Source of the DNA: Bacteroidales bacterium UBA5433 | GTDB taxonomy: Bacteria; Bacteroidota; Bacteroidia; Bacteroidales; UBA932 | Assembly (NCBI GenBank): GCA_002427525.1 | Contig: DIRP01000003.1 | Span: 78,348 to 120,012, forward strand | DNA length: 41,665 nucleotides | Reading direction: 5' to 3' | Shown here: positions 7,569 through 16,379 of the stretch, in pieces | Layout: each line of letters starts with the position of its first letter | Position numbering within the stretch: position 1 is the first letter of the stretch | The notes under the pieces: model-generated | The model's input: the letters and a program-made list of their open reading frames with translations, nothing else | What the model was told of the DNA's origin: nothing | The model's database searches: none | Program-made: the position numbers and the translations under genes

Positions 7569-8689
7569 ATAGTATGAAAACAACTTTTTTAAAAGTACTT
7601 TGTCTGACAGGTATGTTTTTGCTGTTGTTCTCCTGCAGAAACGTTCTTCCTACGCCGCCGCCCGTAACCCAGCCGGACTGGATTGTTGGGGCAGATCTTT
7701 CCCTGCTGGACAGGAATGTGGCAGCCGGAGCTGTATATAAAGAGAGCAACGGAAAAGACGTGGAGGCACTTTCTTTTTTTAAAGAAAGAGGCATGAACTA
7801 TATCAGGTTACGCCTGTTTGTTGATCCCGACATGCAATCGACCGCCTGCCAGAATTTATCCTATGTTCAGGAAATGATTCTGAAGGCCAAGGCCAAGGGG
7901 TACAACGTGTTGCTGGATTTTCATTATTCAGATACGTGGGCAGATCCGGAGAAACAATTCAAACCGGCGCTTTGGGAAAGCCTCTCTTCCGACGCATTGG
8001 CAGACAAAGTCTATACATACACACGCCAGGTGCTGATAACCCTTGTGAAGAACAAGGCCGCTCCGGATATGATTCAGATAGGGAACGAAGTGACAAACGG
8101 CATGTTGTGGGACTCGGCAAGGGTAAGTGTTTGGGAAGGCGAGTGGAACACGCAGGGGCGGTGGCTGTATTTTTGCAAGGTGCTTTCCATGGCCTCCAAG
8201 GCATGCCGGGAAATTTGCCCGGAAGCCTGGATTATGGTGCATTCGGACAGGGGAGGCGACAGGGAGGCGGCTGTGCGGTTTTTCAACCGGGTGGAACAAG
8301 GCAAGGTGGATTACGATATTATCGGACTCAGTTATTATCCTTTCTGGCATGGCCCATTGACACAATTGGAGTCCTGTCTGGCTGCTTTGCAGACGGCTTT
8401 TCCCGACAAACCGGTGAACGTGGTTGAGGTAGCTTACGCTAACCATCCATGGGGTGTTCCCGACAATGCGGGCTATCCTTTAGAATACCCGGCTACTCCG
8501 GAAGGTCAGCAAGCGTTTTTTGAAGATTTCTTACAGTTGCTCAGGGGTTTTTCCCATGTGAACGGTTATATGTACTGGTATCCGGAAGAGACGTACGTTC
8601 CGCAGGGACCGGTCCTGACCTTGCACAGAGGGGTCTTTGATATCAATACAGGTAAGGCATTACCGGTAACCGATGTATTCAATCTGTAA
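7565..8689 (+). CDS. GH53 endo-beta-1,4-galactanase lipoprotein
   Basis: This 374-aa glycoside hydrolase of family 53 cleaves beta-1,4-galactan side chains of pectic arabinogalactan. The signal peptide has a lipobox (LLFSC, Cys24). Family marks are GADLSLLD at the domain start, LLDFHYSDTWADP, IQIGNEVTNGMLW (acid/base Glu, about residue 174) and VNVVEVAYA (nucleophile Glu, about 287). The domain fills the chain, with no carbohydrate-binding module. It overlaps the MarC stop by 4 bp and ends 13 bp from the convergent aldolase gene. It is not inside a polysaccharide utilisation locus here, so its galactan products must be handled by genes elsewhere. Confidence 0.92.
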   Translation: MNSMKTTFLKVLCLTGMFLLLFSCRNVLPTPPPVTQPDWIVGADLSLLDRNVAAGAVYKESNGKDVEALSFFKERGMNYIRLRLFVDPDMQSTACQNLSYVQEMILKAKAKGYNVLLDFHYSDTWADPEKQFKPALWESLSSDALADKVYTYTRQVLITLVKNKAAPDMIQIGNEVTNGMLWDSARVSVWEGEWNTQGRWLYFCKVLSMASKACREICPEAWIMVHSDRGGDREAAVRFFNRVEQGKVDYDIIGLSYYPFWHGPLTQLESCLAALQTAFPDKPVNVVEVAYANHPWGVPDNAGYPLEYPATPEGQQAFFEDFLQLLRGFSHVNGYMYWYPEETYVPQGPVLTLHRGVFDINTGKALPVTDVFNL

Positions 8690-8702
8690 CAATCGGGGAC
8701 GC

Positions 8703-9674
8703 TTAGCAGGATGCTTTGTTATCCGATCCCAGTACGTGTACAATCTTGTGCTTATACAGTTCTTTGAGCATGTCTCGTGCCGGGCCCAGGTATTTGCGCG
8801 GGTCAAACTCTTCCGGATGTTCGACAAACACTTTCCGTACCGCCGCCGTCATGGCCAGCCTTCCATCGGAGTCAATGTTGATTTTGCAAACGGCCGAGCG
8901 GGCTGCCTGCCGCAGCTGTTCTTCCGGAATCCCTATGGAATCTTTTAATTTACCTCCGTATTTGTTGATTTGTGCCACAATGTCTTGTGGAACGCTTGAA
9001 GAACCGTGCAGCACAATGGGGAATCCGGGGATACGCTTTTCAATTTCAGTCAGAATGTCCAGACGGATTTGCGGTTTTTGTCCCGGTTTGAATTTATAAG
9101 CTCCGTGTGAGGTCCCAATGGAAATGGCCAGGGAATCTACACCTGTACGCTTAACAAAGTCTTCTACCTGGTCCGGTTGGGTATAAATATGCGCCTCTGC
9201 CTTTACGTCGTCTTCAATTCCTGCCAGCACACCCAGCTCTCCTTCAACAGTAACGTCATGCTTATGAGCGTATTCCACAACACGGCGTGTGAGGGCAATA
9301 TTCTCTTCGTACGGCAGGTGAGAGCCATCAATCATGACAGAAGAAAATCCATATTCTATGCAATTTTTGCACAGTTCAAAGGAATCTCCGTGGTCCAGGT
9401 GAAGAACAATGGGAATGGCACATCCCAGCTCCTTTGCGTAGGCAACGGCTCCCTGTGCCATGTAACGCAAAAGTGTCTGATTGGCATATTTGCGGGCACC
9501 ACTGGATACTTGCAGGATTACCGGCGATTTTGTTTCTACACAGGCACCAATGATGGCCTGCATTTGCTCCATGTTGTTAAAATTGTATGCGGGTATGGCA
9601 TACCCTCCTTTTATGGCCTTGGCAAACAACTCCCTTGAATTAACCAGGCCCAGATCTTTATAGGATATCATCAT
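8703..9674 (-). CDS. fba: Class II fructose-bisphosphate aldolase
   Basis: This 323-aa zinc aldolase interconverts fructose 1,6-bisphosphate with glyceraldehyde 3-phosphate and dihydroxyacetone phosphate in glycolysis and gluconeogenesis. The sequence has PAYNFNN, the Zn/catalytic motif LHLDHGDS, VEGELGVLAG, ISIGTSHGAYKF (metal-binding His), LHGSSSVP and the phosphate-binding NIDSD. Length and motifs fit a complete class II enzyme. There are two possible starts one codon apart (MM). It is monocistronic, with divergent promoters shared with the creatininase-family gene. Confidence 0.95.
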   Translation of the reverse strand: MMISYKDLGLVNSRELFAKAIKGGYAIPAYNFNNMEQMQAIIGACVETKSPVILQVSSGARKYANQTLLRYMAQGAVAYAKELGCAIPIVLHLDHGDSFELCKNCIEYGFSSVMIDGSHLPYEENIALTRRVVEYAHKHDVTVEGELGVLAGIEDDVKAEAHIYTQPDQVEDFVKRTGVDSLAISIGTSHGAYKFKPGQKPQIRLDILTEIEKRIPGFPIVLHGSSSVPQDIVAQINKYGGKLKDSIGIPEEQLRQAARSAVCKINIDSDGRLAMTAAVRKVFVEHPEEFDPRKYLGPARDMLKELYKHKIVHVLGSDNKASC

Positions 9675-9687
9675 AATAATTTATTAA

Positions 9688-9695
9688 CAAAGATA
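9688..9695 (-). promoter_or_regulatory. -7 box (TATCTTTG) for fba
   Basis: This is an exact TAnnTTTG on the minus strand, 13 nt before the fba start, predicting a very short leader. Confidence 0.55.
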
Positions 9696-9707
9696 AGACT
9701 TTTGATG

Positions 9708-9715
9708 TATATTTG
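9708..9715 (+). promoter_or_regulatory. -7 box (TATATTTG) for the creatininase-gmk-nadD-nnr operon
   Basis: This is an exact TAnnTTTG on the plus strand, 24 nt before the first ATG of the operon. It lies 12 bp from the opposing fba box. Confidence 0.5.
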
Positions 9716-9739
9716 GGGCAGATTAAACCTTAATTGATA

Positions 9740-10507
9740 ATGAAATCTTACATCCTTCAGGAGACTAACTGGCATACGGTAAAAGATACAAAATACCAGG
9801 TAGCTGTCTTGCCATGGGGTGCCACGGAGGCCCATAATTACCATTTACCTTATGGTTCAGATACGTACATGGCAACTGAGGTAGCCCGGCAAAGTGCTGC
9901 ACTGGCCTGGGAGCGGGAAGTGAAAGTGCTGGTGTTGCCGGAAATTGCTTATGGCGTTAATTCCGGACAAATGGACATTCCTTTTTGTATGCATATGAAT
10001 CCCTCTACGCAACAACGGATTTTAGAAGATATAGTTGCCGTACTCATGCGTCACGGGGTATTCAAACTGGTCATATTGAACGGGCACGGAGGCAATGCAT
10101 TTCAGAATGCCATCCGGGAATTAGAGGTTCGCTACCCGGAAATGATCTTGTGTATCGTAAACTGGTGGCGTGTACGGCCGGTCCGGGACTATTTTGATGA
10201 TCCGGGCGATCATGCAGACGAAATGGAAACGTCCTCCATGATGCACCTGTACCCCCAGCTGGTGTTGCCATTGGATAAGGCAGGTGACGGTAAGGAAAAC
10301 CGCTTTGTGATAAAAGGGTTGCGGGAACGTTGGGCCTGGATACCCAGGAGATGGATTTATACATCGGAAGATACGGGAGTTGGTAATCCGAAACTGGCAA
10401 CTCCTGCCAAAGGGAAGCGTTTTGTGGAAGACAGCATAGCAGAAATTGCCTCTTTTCTTGTAGAATTGGCCGCAATTAAAAACGTGGAGGATTTGTATGA
10501 AAAGTAA
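9740..10507 (+). CDS. Creatininase-family amidohydrolase
   Basis: This 255-aa protein belongs to the creatininase/ArfB/MftE family of metal-dependent amide hydrolases. Visible metal-site motifs are LPWGATEAHNYHLPYGSDT (Glu, His, Asp), LVILNGHGGN (His) and DHADEMETS (Glu). Substrates in the family range from creatinine to formamidopyrimidines and cofactor-precursor peptides; none can be assigned here. The ATG at 9740 is preferred over a TTG two codons earlier. Its 3' end overlaps gmk by 11 bp, so it leads a four-gene nucleotide and cofactor operon. Confidence 0.85.
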   Translation: MKSYILQETNWHTVKDTKYQVAVLPWGATEAHNYHLPYGSDTYMATEVARQSAALAWEREVKVLVLPEIAYGVNSGQMDIPFCMHMNPSTQQRILEDIVAVLMRHGVFKLVILNGHGGNAFQNAIRELEVRYPEMILCIVNWWRVRPVRDYFDDPGDHADEMETSSMMHLYPQLVLPLDKAGDGKENRFVIKGLRERWAWIPRRWIYTSEDTGVGNPKLATPAKGKRFVEDSIAEIASFLVELAAIKNVEDLYEK

Positions 10508-11063
10508 GAAAGCCTTGATTTTTTCCGCACCTTCTGGAGCAGGAAAAACTACGGTTGTGAACCATTTGATGGAAACTTTTCCCAGGCTTGATTTTTCTAT
10601 TACGGCAACAACCCGGCCTTCCAGGGGAGTTGAAAAAAACGGACGGGAGTATTACTTCATCAGTAAGGACGAGTTTCAGAAACTGATCAAAGAAGATGCA
10701 TTTGTAGAATGGGAAGAAGTCTATAAAGACGTTTTTTACGGTACGCTCAAACTGGAACTGGAACGGATATGGAACGGAAACAAAGTAGCTGTTTTTGACG
10801 TAGATGTAAAAGGAGGAATAAACCTGAAAAAGTTCTTTGGAAAGAACGCTCTTTCTGTATTTATTGCGCCACCTTCTCTGGAAGTATTAAGAGAACGTCT
10901 GACAAGCCGGGGTACCGAAGCTCCTCAGGCGGTTGAAGAACGTCTGGCCAAAGCCTCTTTGGAAATGCAAGATGCACCGGCTTTTGATGTATTGCTGGTA
11001 AACGACCGTCTGGGAGATACGCTGGCAAAGGCGACTGAAATAGTGGCTGCTTTTATACAGTAG
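10497..11063 (+). CDS. gmk: Guanylate kinase
   Basis: This 188-aa enzyme phosphorylates GMP to GDP with ATP. The P-loop is FSAPSGAGKTT near the N-terminus, followed by the GMP-binding segment SITATTRPSRGVEKNGREYYF and the lid region with SRGTE. The length is typical. It overlaps the preceding gene by 11 bp and is followed 19 bp later by nadD. Confidence 0.96.
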   Translation: MKSKKALIFSAPSGAGKTTVVNHLMETFPRLDFSITATTRPSRGVEKNGREYYFISKDEFQKLIKEDAFVEWEEVYKDVFYGTLKLELERIWNGNKVAVFDVDVKGGINLKKFFGKNALSVFIAPPSLEVLRERLTSRGTEAPQAVEERLAKASLEMQDAPAFDVLLVNDRLGDTLAKATEIVAAFIQ

Positions 11064-11082
11064 CAATAACGTGCATACCTAT

Positions 11083-11640
11083 ATGAAAACGTGCGGTCTG
11101 TATTTTGGATCTTTCAACCCGTTTCACATTGGTCATCTGGCCATTGTAAATTACCTGGTTTCTTATACAAACCTGGATACTGTACGGGTTGTACTTTCGC
11201 CTTTGAACCCCCTGAAGAAAGGCAAGGTACCTGCAGATGACCACCCTGCCGGACGTTTGCAGCACATACGCAGTGTGCTGGAAGCCAAAAAATTCCAGGT
11301 TCAGGTTTCAGACATAGAGTTCTCCCTGCCCCAACCGCATTACACCATCAACACATTGCACCATTTTTGTAAAAACGAGCCCCATACACAATTTGTACTT
11401 GTTGTGGGTGCAGACCAGTTGCGGGATATTGAACAATGGCATGAATGGAAAAATTTGCTGAAAGAATTTCCCTTCTATGTGTATCCTCGTCACGGTGTGG
11501 ACAGTAAAGCACTGCAGGTAAGGTATGCTCCTTTGGCCAGAGAAATTGTATTATTGCAGGCTCCGTTGGTCACGGTTTCCTCCACGTTTATAAGAGAAGG
11601 GTTGGCAGCAGGGAAAAACATGAACGGATTTATAGTTTAG
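11083..11640 (+). CDS. nadD: Nicotinate-nucleotide adenylyltransferase
   Basis: This 185-aa enzyme forms nicotinate adenine dinucleotide from nicotinate mononucleotide and ATP in NAD synthesis. The nucleotidyltransferase motif FGSFNPFHIGH is at the N-terminus, and the VSSTFIR motif near the C-terminus is the second signature. The ATG at 11083 is preferred over an upstream GTG at 11071 because it places the motif at the usual distance. The next gene, a NAD(P)HX repair enzyme, starts 1 nt after the stop. Confidence 0.94.
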   Translation: MKTCGLYFGSFNPFHIGHLAIVNYLVSYTNLDTVRVVLSPLNPLKKGKVPADDHPAGRLQHIRSVLEAKKFQVQVSDIEFSLPQPHYTINTLHHFCKNEPHTQFVLVVGADQLRDIEQWHEWKNLLKEFPFYVYPRHGVDSKALQVRYAPLAREIVLLQAPLVTVSSTFIREGLAAGKNMNGFIV

Positions 11641-11641
11641 T

Positions 11642-13126
11642 GTGAAAATATACGGTACACAAGATATCAAAACCATAGACAGCCTGTATATGCAGGCCTG
11701 CGGGGTTACAGAACAGGAACTGATAGAACGGGCTGCCGCTGCTTTTGTAAAGTCTTTTCTTGCCAAAGAGCCTGAAAAGGGCAAGATACTTGTTCTTGCC
11801 GGCCCCGGAAACAACGGATCAGATGCCCGTTCCATTGCCGGATTGTTGCAGGGAAACGGGTACGAGGTAGTTCTTTGGGAATTTCCCGGAGCATTTGCTC
11901 CTACACAGTGGCAAGAAGATTGGACGCGTTGCCTGTCGGACTTACCGGCCGGAAGTATTGTGGTGGACGGATTGTTCGGCTCCGGTCTTTCAAGGCCTTT
12001 GGAAGGCCTTTACACGTTTGTTGTCGAGTCTGTTAATGCGCTCAAGTTCAAGGTATATGCAGTGGATATACCTTCCGGATTGCCCGGTGACGGGCAGTTC
12101 ACGGAAAGCAAGGCTGTTTGCCCACCTGTGGTACGGGCAGATGTAACGCTTGCCTTTCAATTCCCTAAACTGGCATTCTTTCTGCCGGAAAATTACCCGT
12201 ATGTTGGAGACTGGGAGGTGCTGGATATCGGGATGGGGTGTATGGATTATCCGGGAATCAGTGTTCCTTTTGTAACTACAGATGCAGCCCGGGTACAGTC
12301 GGGACTTCCGCCAAAACGGCATCCTTTTTCGCATAAATACAACCACGGACACGCCTTATTGCTGGCAGGGAGCCGAGGCAAAATGGGAGCAGCCCTGATG
12401 GCAGCCCGTGCCTGTATGCGAACCGGGGCAGGTATGCTCACCGCCCATGTGCCGGCATGTGGCGAGGTTCCCTTTTACACAGCCCTGCCGGAGGCCATGC
12501 TCTCTGTGGACAGCCGTGCTCATGCAGCCGGGGATTTGCCAGGGGGACTGGAAAAAACCCCCGTAACCTATGCAGCCATAGGTGCCGGGCCGGGATGGGG
12601 AAAAGATCCGGTAACATCACGCTTGTTCGAACGTTTGCTTACTTTTTTGAAAGAAAAATCACCCCGTATGCCTTTGGTTTTGGATGCCGATGCCATCAAT
12701 ATGTTGTCGGAGTTTTCGTACCTGCCGGAGGTGTTGCCGAAAGGTACCGTTCTTACACCGCATGCAGGTGAGTTTGACCGCCTGGTTTCTGCTTTGGGGT
12801 GGGAGAAAGCCCCGTGTTCCCACGACAGAATTTTTCAGGCCATTGCCCTTGCAAAAAAATGGAATGTAGTGGTGGTGCTTAAAGGCAGGTATACGCTTAT
12901 AACCAACGGGGACGAGCCGCATCTGTTGAATACAACCGGAAACCCGGGAATGGCAACAGCGGGCAGCGGTGATGTACTTACAGGGATTATTTTAGGTTTG
13001 CTGGCACAGGGAATTCCTGCATACCATGCTGCAGCAGCCGGCGTTTTCCTTCACGGGCAGGCAGGCGATCGTGCAGCCGGTATGTCTGCACATATAACGG
13101 CAACAGATATCATAAGGTGCCTTTAA
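11642..13126 (+). CDS. nnr: Bifunctional NAD(P)HX epimerase/dehydratase
   Basis: This 494-aa fusion repairs hydrated NAD(P)H. The N-terminal YjeF/NnrE epimerase domain (about 1-215) contains LAGPGNNGSDA and VDGLFGSGLSRPL. The C-terminal ADP-dependent dehydratase NnrD (about 225-494) contains the ribokinase-like LTPHAGEFDRL and GNPGMATAGSGDVLTGII. The loop GPGNNGSDA departs slightly from the common GNNGGDG. Translation begins at a GTG, as no suitable ATG is present. Sitting directly behind nadD, it couples NAD synthesis with NAD repair. The 3' end overlaps the convergent pseudouridine synthase gene by 17 bp. Confidence 0.93.
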   Translation: MKIYGTQDIKTIDSLYMQACGVTEQELIERAAAAFVKSFLAKEPEKGKILVLAGPGNNGSDARSIAGLLQGNGYEVVLWEFPGAFAPTQWQEDWTRCLSDLPAGSIVVDGLFGSGLSRPLEGLYTFVVESVNALKFKVYAVDIPSGLPGDGQFTESKAVCPPVVRADVTLAFQFPKLAFFLPENYPYVGDWEVLDIGMGCMDYPGISVPFVTTDAARVQSGLPPKRHPFSHKYNHGHALLLAGSRGKMGAALMAARACMRTGAGMLTAHVPACGEVPFYTALPEAMLSVDSRAHAAGDLPGGLEKTPVTYAAIGAGPGWGKDPVTSRLFERLLTFLKEKSPRMPLVLDADAINMLSEFSYLPEVLPKGTVLTPHAGEFDRLVSALGWEKAPCSHDRIFQAIALAKKWNVVVVLKGRYTLITNGDEPHLLNTTGNPGMATAGSGDVLTGIILGLLAQGIPAYHAAAAGVFLHGQAGDRAAGMSAHITATDIIRCL

Positions 13127-13799
13127 AAAAAACGGGAGGAACTTCAATAACTACAGGGACGTTTCGTATGGGATGGATAAACTCCAGGCGGTGGGCGTGC
13201 AAAGAAATGCTTCCGTCGGGATTGGAACGCCGTGCCCCGTATTTCAGATCACCCTTAACGGGCATTCCGCTGGCGGCAAGCTGGCAGCGAATTTGGTGGT
13301 GTCGTCCTGTAATTAGCTTTATTTCAAGCAAGTAGTATTTATCTGTGTCTTTTATAAAGGTATAGTGCAGAACAGCTTTTTTTGCTCCCTTTCCCGGAAT
13401 TGTTCCTGCATACGATTTGTTTTGTTTCTCGTTTTTTGTCAAATAATGGACGAGTTCGGCCGAGGGGATGGCCGGACGTGTTTCTACCAGGGCCAGGTAA
13501 TCTTTTTCTATATCTCCTTCACTGAACATCCGGTTAAGCCGGGTAAGGGCTTTTGAGGTTTTGGCAAAAAGGCAGATGCCGCTGACCGGACGGTCCAGGC
13601 GGTGGGTAACGCCCAGAAATACGTTTCCGGGTTTGTTGTCTCGGGCTTTCAAATAAAGTTTGATGGTTTCACTGAGCGGCCGGTCTCCTGTTTTATCCCC
13701 CTGGACTATTTCTCCGGCCCGTTTATTTACGGCAATCAGGTGGTTGTCTTCGTATAAAATACGCTGTTGCAGGTCGTCAAAAGAAGGTATATATGACAT
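13110..13799 (-). CDS. RluA/RluD-family pseudouridine synthase
   Basis: This 229-aa protein should isomerise uridine to pseudouridine in RNA. The catalytic Asp lies in THRLDRPVSG, followed by KDYLALVET and ITGRHHQIRCQLA, both family signatures. There is no S4 RNA-binding domain, so it is a short form; the target RNA is unknown. The frame runs to 13817, but the ATG at 13799 is chosen because the -7 box lies only 5 nt upstream, inside the longer reading. Confidence 0.9.
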   Translation of the reverse strand: MSYIPSFDDLQQRILYEDNHLIAVNKRAGEIVQGDKTGDRPLSETIKLYLKARDNKPGNVFLGVTHRLDRPVSGICLFAKTSKALTRLNRMFSEGDIEKDYLALVETRPAIPSAELVHYLTKNEKQNKSYAGTIPGKGAKKAVLHYTFIKDTDKYYLLEIKLITGRHHQIRCQLAASGMPVKGDLKYGARRSNPDGSISLHAHRLEFIHPIRNVPVVIEVPPVFFKGTL

Positions 13800-13804
13800 G
13801 GTGG

Positions 13805-13812
13805 CAAAGATA
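13805..13812 (-). promoter_or_regulatory. -7 box (TATCTTTG), nearly leaderless start
   Basis: This is an exact TAnnTTTG followed by CCACC and ATG. A TTG lies 18 nt upstream of the box on the minus strand and could serve as the -33 element. Confidence 0.6.
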
Positions 13813-13916
13813 AACATTCCTATAAACTGCCAACCTGTCAGTAAATACCTTTTGGCATAACAATTGAGTAAGACAGGTCAGTAATCTGTAATTATAAAAA
13901 AAATAAATATTCAATT

Positions 13917-15836
13917 ATGGGAAAAATTATTGGTATAGACCTGGGAACCACCAATTCGTGTGTTGCCGTTATGGAAGGGAACGAACCCGTTGTAATTATC
14001 AATTCAGAAGGGAAACGTACAACACCTTCGATTGTTGCATTTTCAGATAACGGAGAACGAAAAATTGGAGATCCCGCAAAACGTCAGGCAATCACAAACC
14101 CGCAAAAAACCATTTATTCCATCAAGCGCTTTATGGGAGAAACCTTTGATAAAGTGGCGCTGGAACGTGACAGGGTTTCCTATGCCGTTGAAAAAGGAGA
14201 AAACAATACACCACGTGTAAAAATTGACAACCGCTTATATACACCGCAAGAACTTTCTGCCATGGTGTTGCAGAAAATGAAGAAAACAGCAGAAGACTTT
14301 CTGGGTCAGGAAGTAACAGAAGCTGTTATTACAGTTCCTGCGTACTTCAGCGATTCACAGCGTCAGGCTACCAAAGAAGCCGGTGAAATTGCCGGACTTA
14401 AGGTACGTCGTATCATCAACGAACCTACTGCAGCATCCTTGGCATATGGTTTAGATAAAATGCACAAAGACATGAAGATTGCTGTGTTTGACCTGGGAGG
14501 TGGTACCTTTGATATTTCCATTCTGGAACTGGGCGATGGCGTATTTGAAGTTAAAGCAACCAACGGAGATACCCACCTGGGAGGTGACGACTTTGACCAG
14601 ACCATTATAGATTGGCTGGCTAAAGAATTTGCCGATGAAAACAGCGGACTGGACCTGCGGAAGGACCCCATGGCCCTGCAACGTCTGAAAGAGGCTGCCG
14701 AGAAGGCAAAAATAGAATTGTCAAGCCAGAATGCAACAGAAATCAACCTGCCTTACATCATGCCGGTGGACGGGATGCCCAAACACCTGGTTAAGACACT
14801 TACAAGGGCTAAATTCGAGAGCCTGATAGACAGCCTTATACAACGCACAAAAGAGCCTTTGAAAAAGGCGTTGTCAGATGCCGGGCTCAAACCGTCAGAT
14901 ATTGATGACGTGATTCTGGTAGGCGGTTCTACACGTATTCCCGCTATCCAGCAATTGGTAGAACAGTTCTTTGGAAAGACTCCCAACAGAAGTGTTAACC
15001 CCGACGAAGTGGTAGCTACGGGAGCTGCTATTCAGGGCGGTGTTTTGTCAGGAGATGTTAAAGACGTGTTGCTGCTGGATGTCACTCCGCTTAGCCTGGG
15101 TATTGAAACACTTGGCGGTGTTATGACAAAGCTTATTGAATCCAATACAACCATTCCTACAAAGAAATCACAGGTGTTCTCTACGGCCAGCGACAACCAG
15201 CCGTCTGTGGAAATTCACGTGCTGCAGGGAGAAAGGTCCATGGCCCGGGATAACAAGACTATTGGCCGTTTCCATCTGGACGGTATTGCTCCGGCACCCC
15301 GTGGTGTTCCTCAGATTGAAGTTTCTTTTGATATTGACGCCAACGGTATCCTGAACGTTTCTGCAAAAGACAAGGGAACAGGCAAAGAGCAAAACATCCG
15401 TATTGAAGCTTCTTCCGGACTTACAGAAGCCGAGATTAAAAAGATGCGGGATGAAGCCAAAGCCAACGAAGAAGCAGACCAAAAAGAAAGAGAGCGTGCT
15501 GATAAGATCAACGAGGCCGACGGCATGATTTTCCAGACAGAAAAACAGCTGAAAGAATACGGAGATAAACTGCCGGAAGATAAGAAAGCTCCTATACAAG
15601 AAGCGTTGGAAAATTTGAAAAATGCCCACAAATCACAAGATATAACGGCTATTGACAGCGCTCTGGAAGCCCTCAATAAGGCATGGCATGCCGCTTCGGA
15701 AGAAATGTACAAGGCTACTCAGGGAGCCGAGGGTGCACAACAGTCCGGGTTTGATCCGGGTGCAGCAGGCCCCGGACCGGATACATCTTCCGATGAAGGA
15801 GAAATTAAAGACGCTGAATTTGAAGAAATCAAATAA
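13917..15836 (+). CDS. dnaK: Chaperone DnaK (Hsp70)
   Basis: This 639-aa ATP-dependent chaperone is complete. It has GIDLGTTNSCVAVMEG at the start, the nucleotide-binding IFDLGGGTFDIS, ILVGGSTRIPAIQ, a peptide-binding domain beginning near DVTPLSLGIETLGG, and the acidic tail ending DAEFEEIK. It is first in a dnaK-grpE-dnaJ operon. No CIRCE palindrome is seen upstream, and no clean TAnnTTTG box; TACCTTTTG at 13846-13854 is a near match. Confidence 0.98.
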   Translation: MGKIIGIDLGTTNSCVAVMEGNEPVVIINSEGKRTTPSIVAFSDNGERKIGDPAKRQAITNPQKTIYSIKRFMGETFDKVALERDRVSYAVEKGENNTPRVKIDNRLYTPQELSAMVLQKMKKTAEDFLGQEVTEAVITVPAYFSDSQRQATKEAGEIAGLKVRRIINEPTAASLAYGLDKMHKDMKIAVFDLGGGTFDISILELGDGVFEVKATNGDTHLGGDDFDQTIIDWLAKEFADENSGLDLRKDPMALQRLKEAAEKAKIELSSQNATEINLPYIMPVDGMPKHLVKTLTRAKFESLIDSLIQRTKEPLKKALSDAGLKPSDIDDVILVGGSTRIPAIQQLVEQFFGKTPNRSVNPDEVVATGAAIQGGVLSGDVKDVLLLDVTPLSLGIETLGGVMTKLIESNTTIPTKKSQVFSTASDNQPSVEIHVLQGERSMARDNKTIGRFHLDGIAPAPRGVPQIEVSFDIDANGILNVSAKDKGTGKEQNIRIEASSGLTEAEIKKMRDEAKANEEADQKERERADKINEADGMIFQTEKQLKEYGDKLPEDKKAPIQEALENLKNAHKSQDITAIDSALEALNKAWHAASEEMYKATQGAEGAQQSGFDPGAAGPGPDTSSDEGEIKDAEFEEIK

Positions 15837-15837
15837 T

Positions 15838-16371
15838 ATGCAGGCAACAGACAAGAAAACACATCAGGCCCCAAACGGGCCTGATGTATGTGAAGAAGGA
15901 ATAGAAAATGTTGTCAAAACGCCTGAAGAAGACCTTCAGGAACAACTGGATCAGAAAGCGGACAGGCTACTGAGGCTCCAGGCAGAATTTGACAATTACA
16001 GAAAGCGTACGGCAAAGGAACGTCTGGAATTGGTACTTACTGCATCTGAAGATGTTATCAGCGGGATTTTACCGGTACTGGATGATTGCCAGCGAGCCCT
16101 AAAAACCCTGCAGCAACTGGAAGATGCTGACCCGAATTACGTAGAAGGGATTCAGCTTATTTACAACAAACTGTATGGGTATTTGCAGAGTAAAGGTTTG
16201 AAAATCATTGAGGCAGAAGGAAAAGAGTTGGATACGGATTTTCATTGCGCCGTAGCAAAAACAGAGGTTCGAGAAAAAAAGAAAAAAGGGAAAATTGTTG
16301 ACGTAGTTCTGGAAGGATATACATTGAACGGAAAAGTAATCAGGTTTGCTAACGTAGTAGTGGGCGAATAA
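15838..16371 (+). CDS. grpE: Nucleotide exchange factor GrpE
   Basis: This 177-aa protein releases ADP from DnaK. It has a long coiled-coil region (LQAEFDNYRKRTAKE) and the C-terminal beta domain ending GYTLNGKVIRFANVVVGE. The ATG at 15838 lies 1 nt after the dnaK stop and 8 nt separate its stop from dnaJ; an upstream open frame inside dnaK is not used. Confidence 0.96.
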   Translation: MQATDKKTHQAPNGPDVCEEGIENVVKTPEEDLQEQLDQKADRLLRLQAEFDNYRKRTAKERLELVLTASEDVISGILPVLDDCQRALKTLQQLEDADPNYVEGIQLIYNKLYGYLQSKGLKIIEAEGKELDTDFHCAVAKTEVREKKKKGKIVDVVLEGYTLNGKVIRFANVVVGE

Positions 16372-16379
16372 AGAACACC

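Noticed and set aside
7928..8446. 172-codon minus-strand frame inside the GH53 gene
   Set aside because: It is a shadow of the GH53 reading frame, which contains both catalytic Glu motifs.
13801..13916. CIRCE or other heat-shock operator before dnaK
   Set aside because: No TTAGCACTC/GAGTGCTAA inverted repeat is present, and no other clear palindrome was found.
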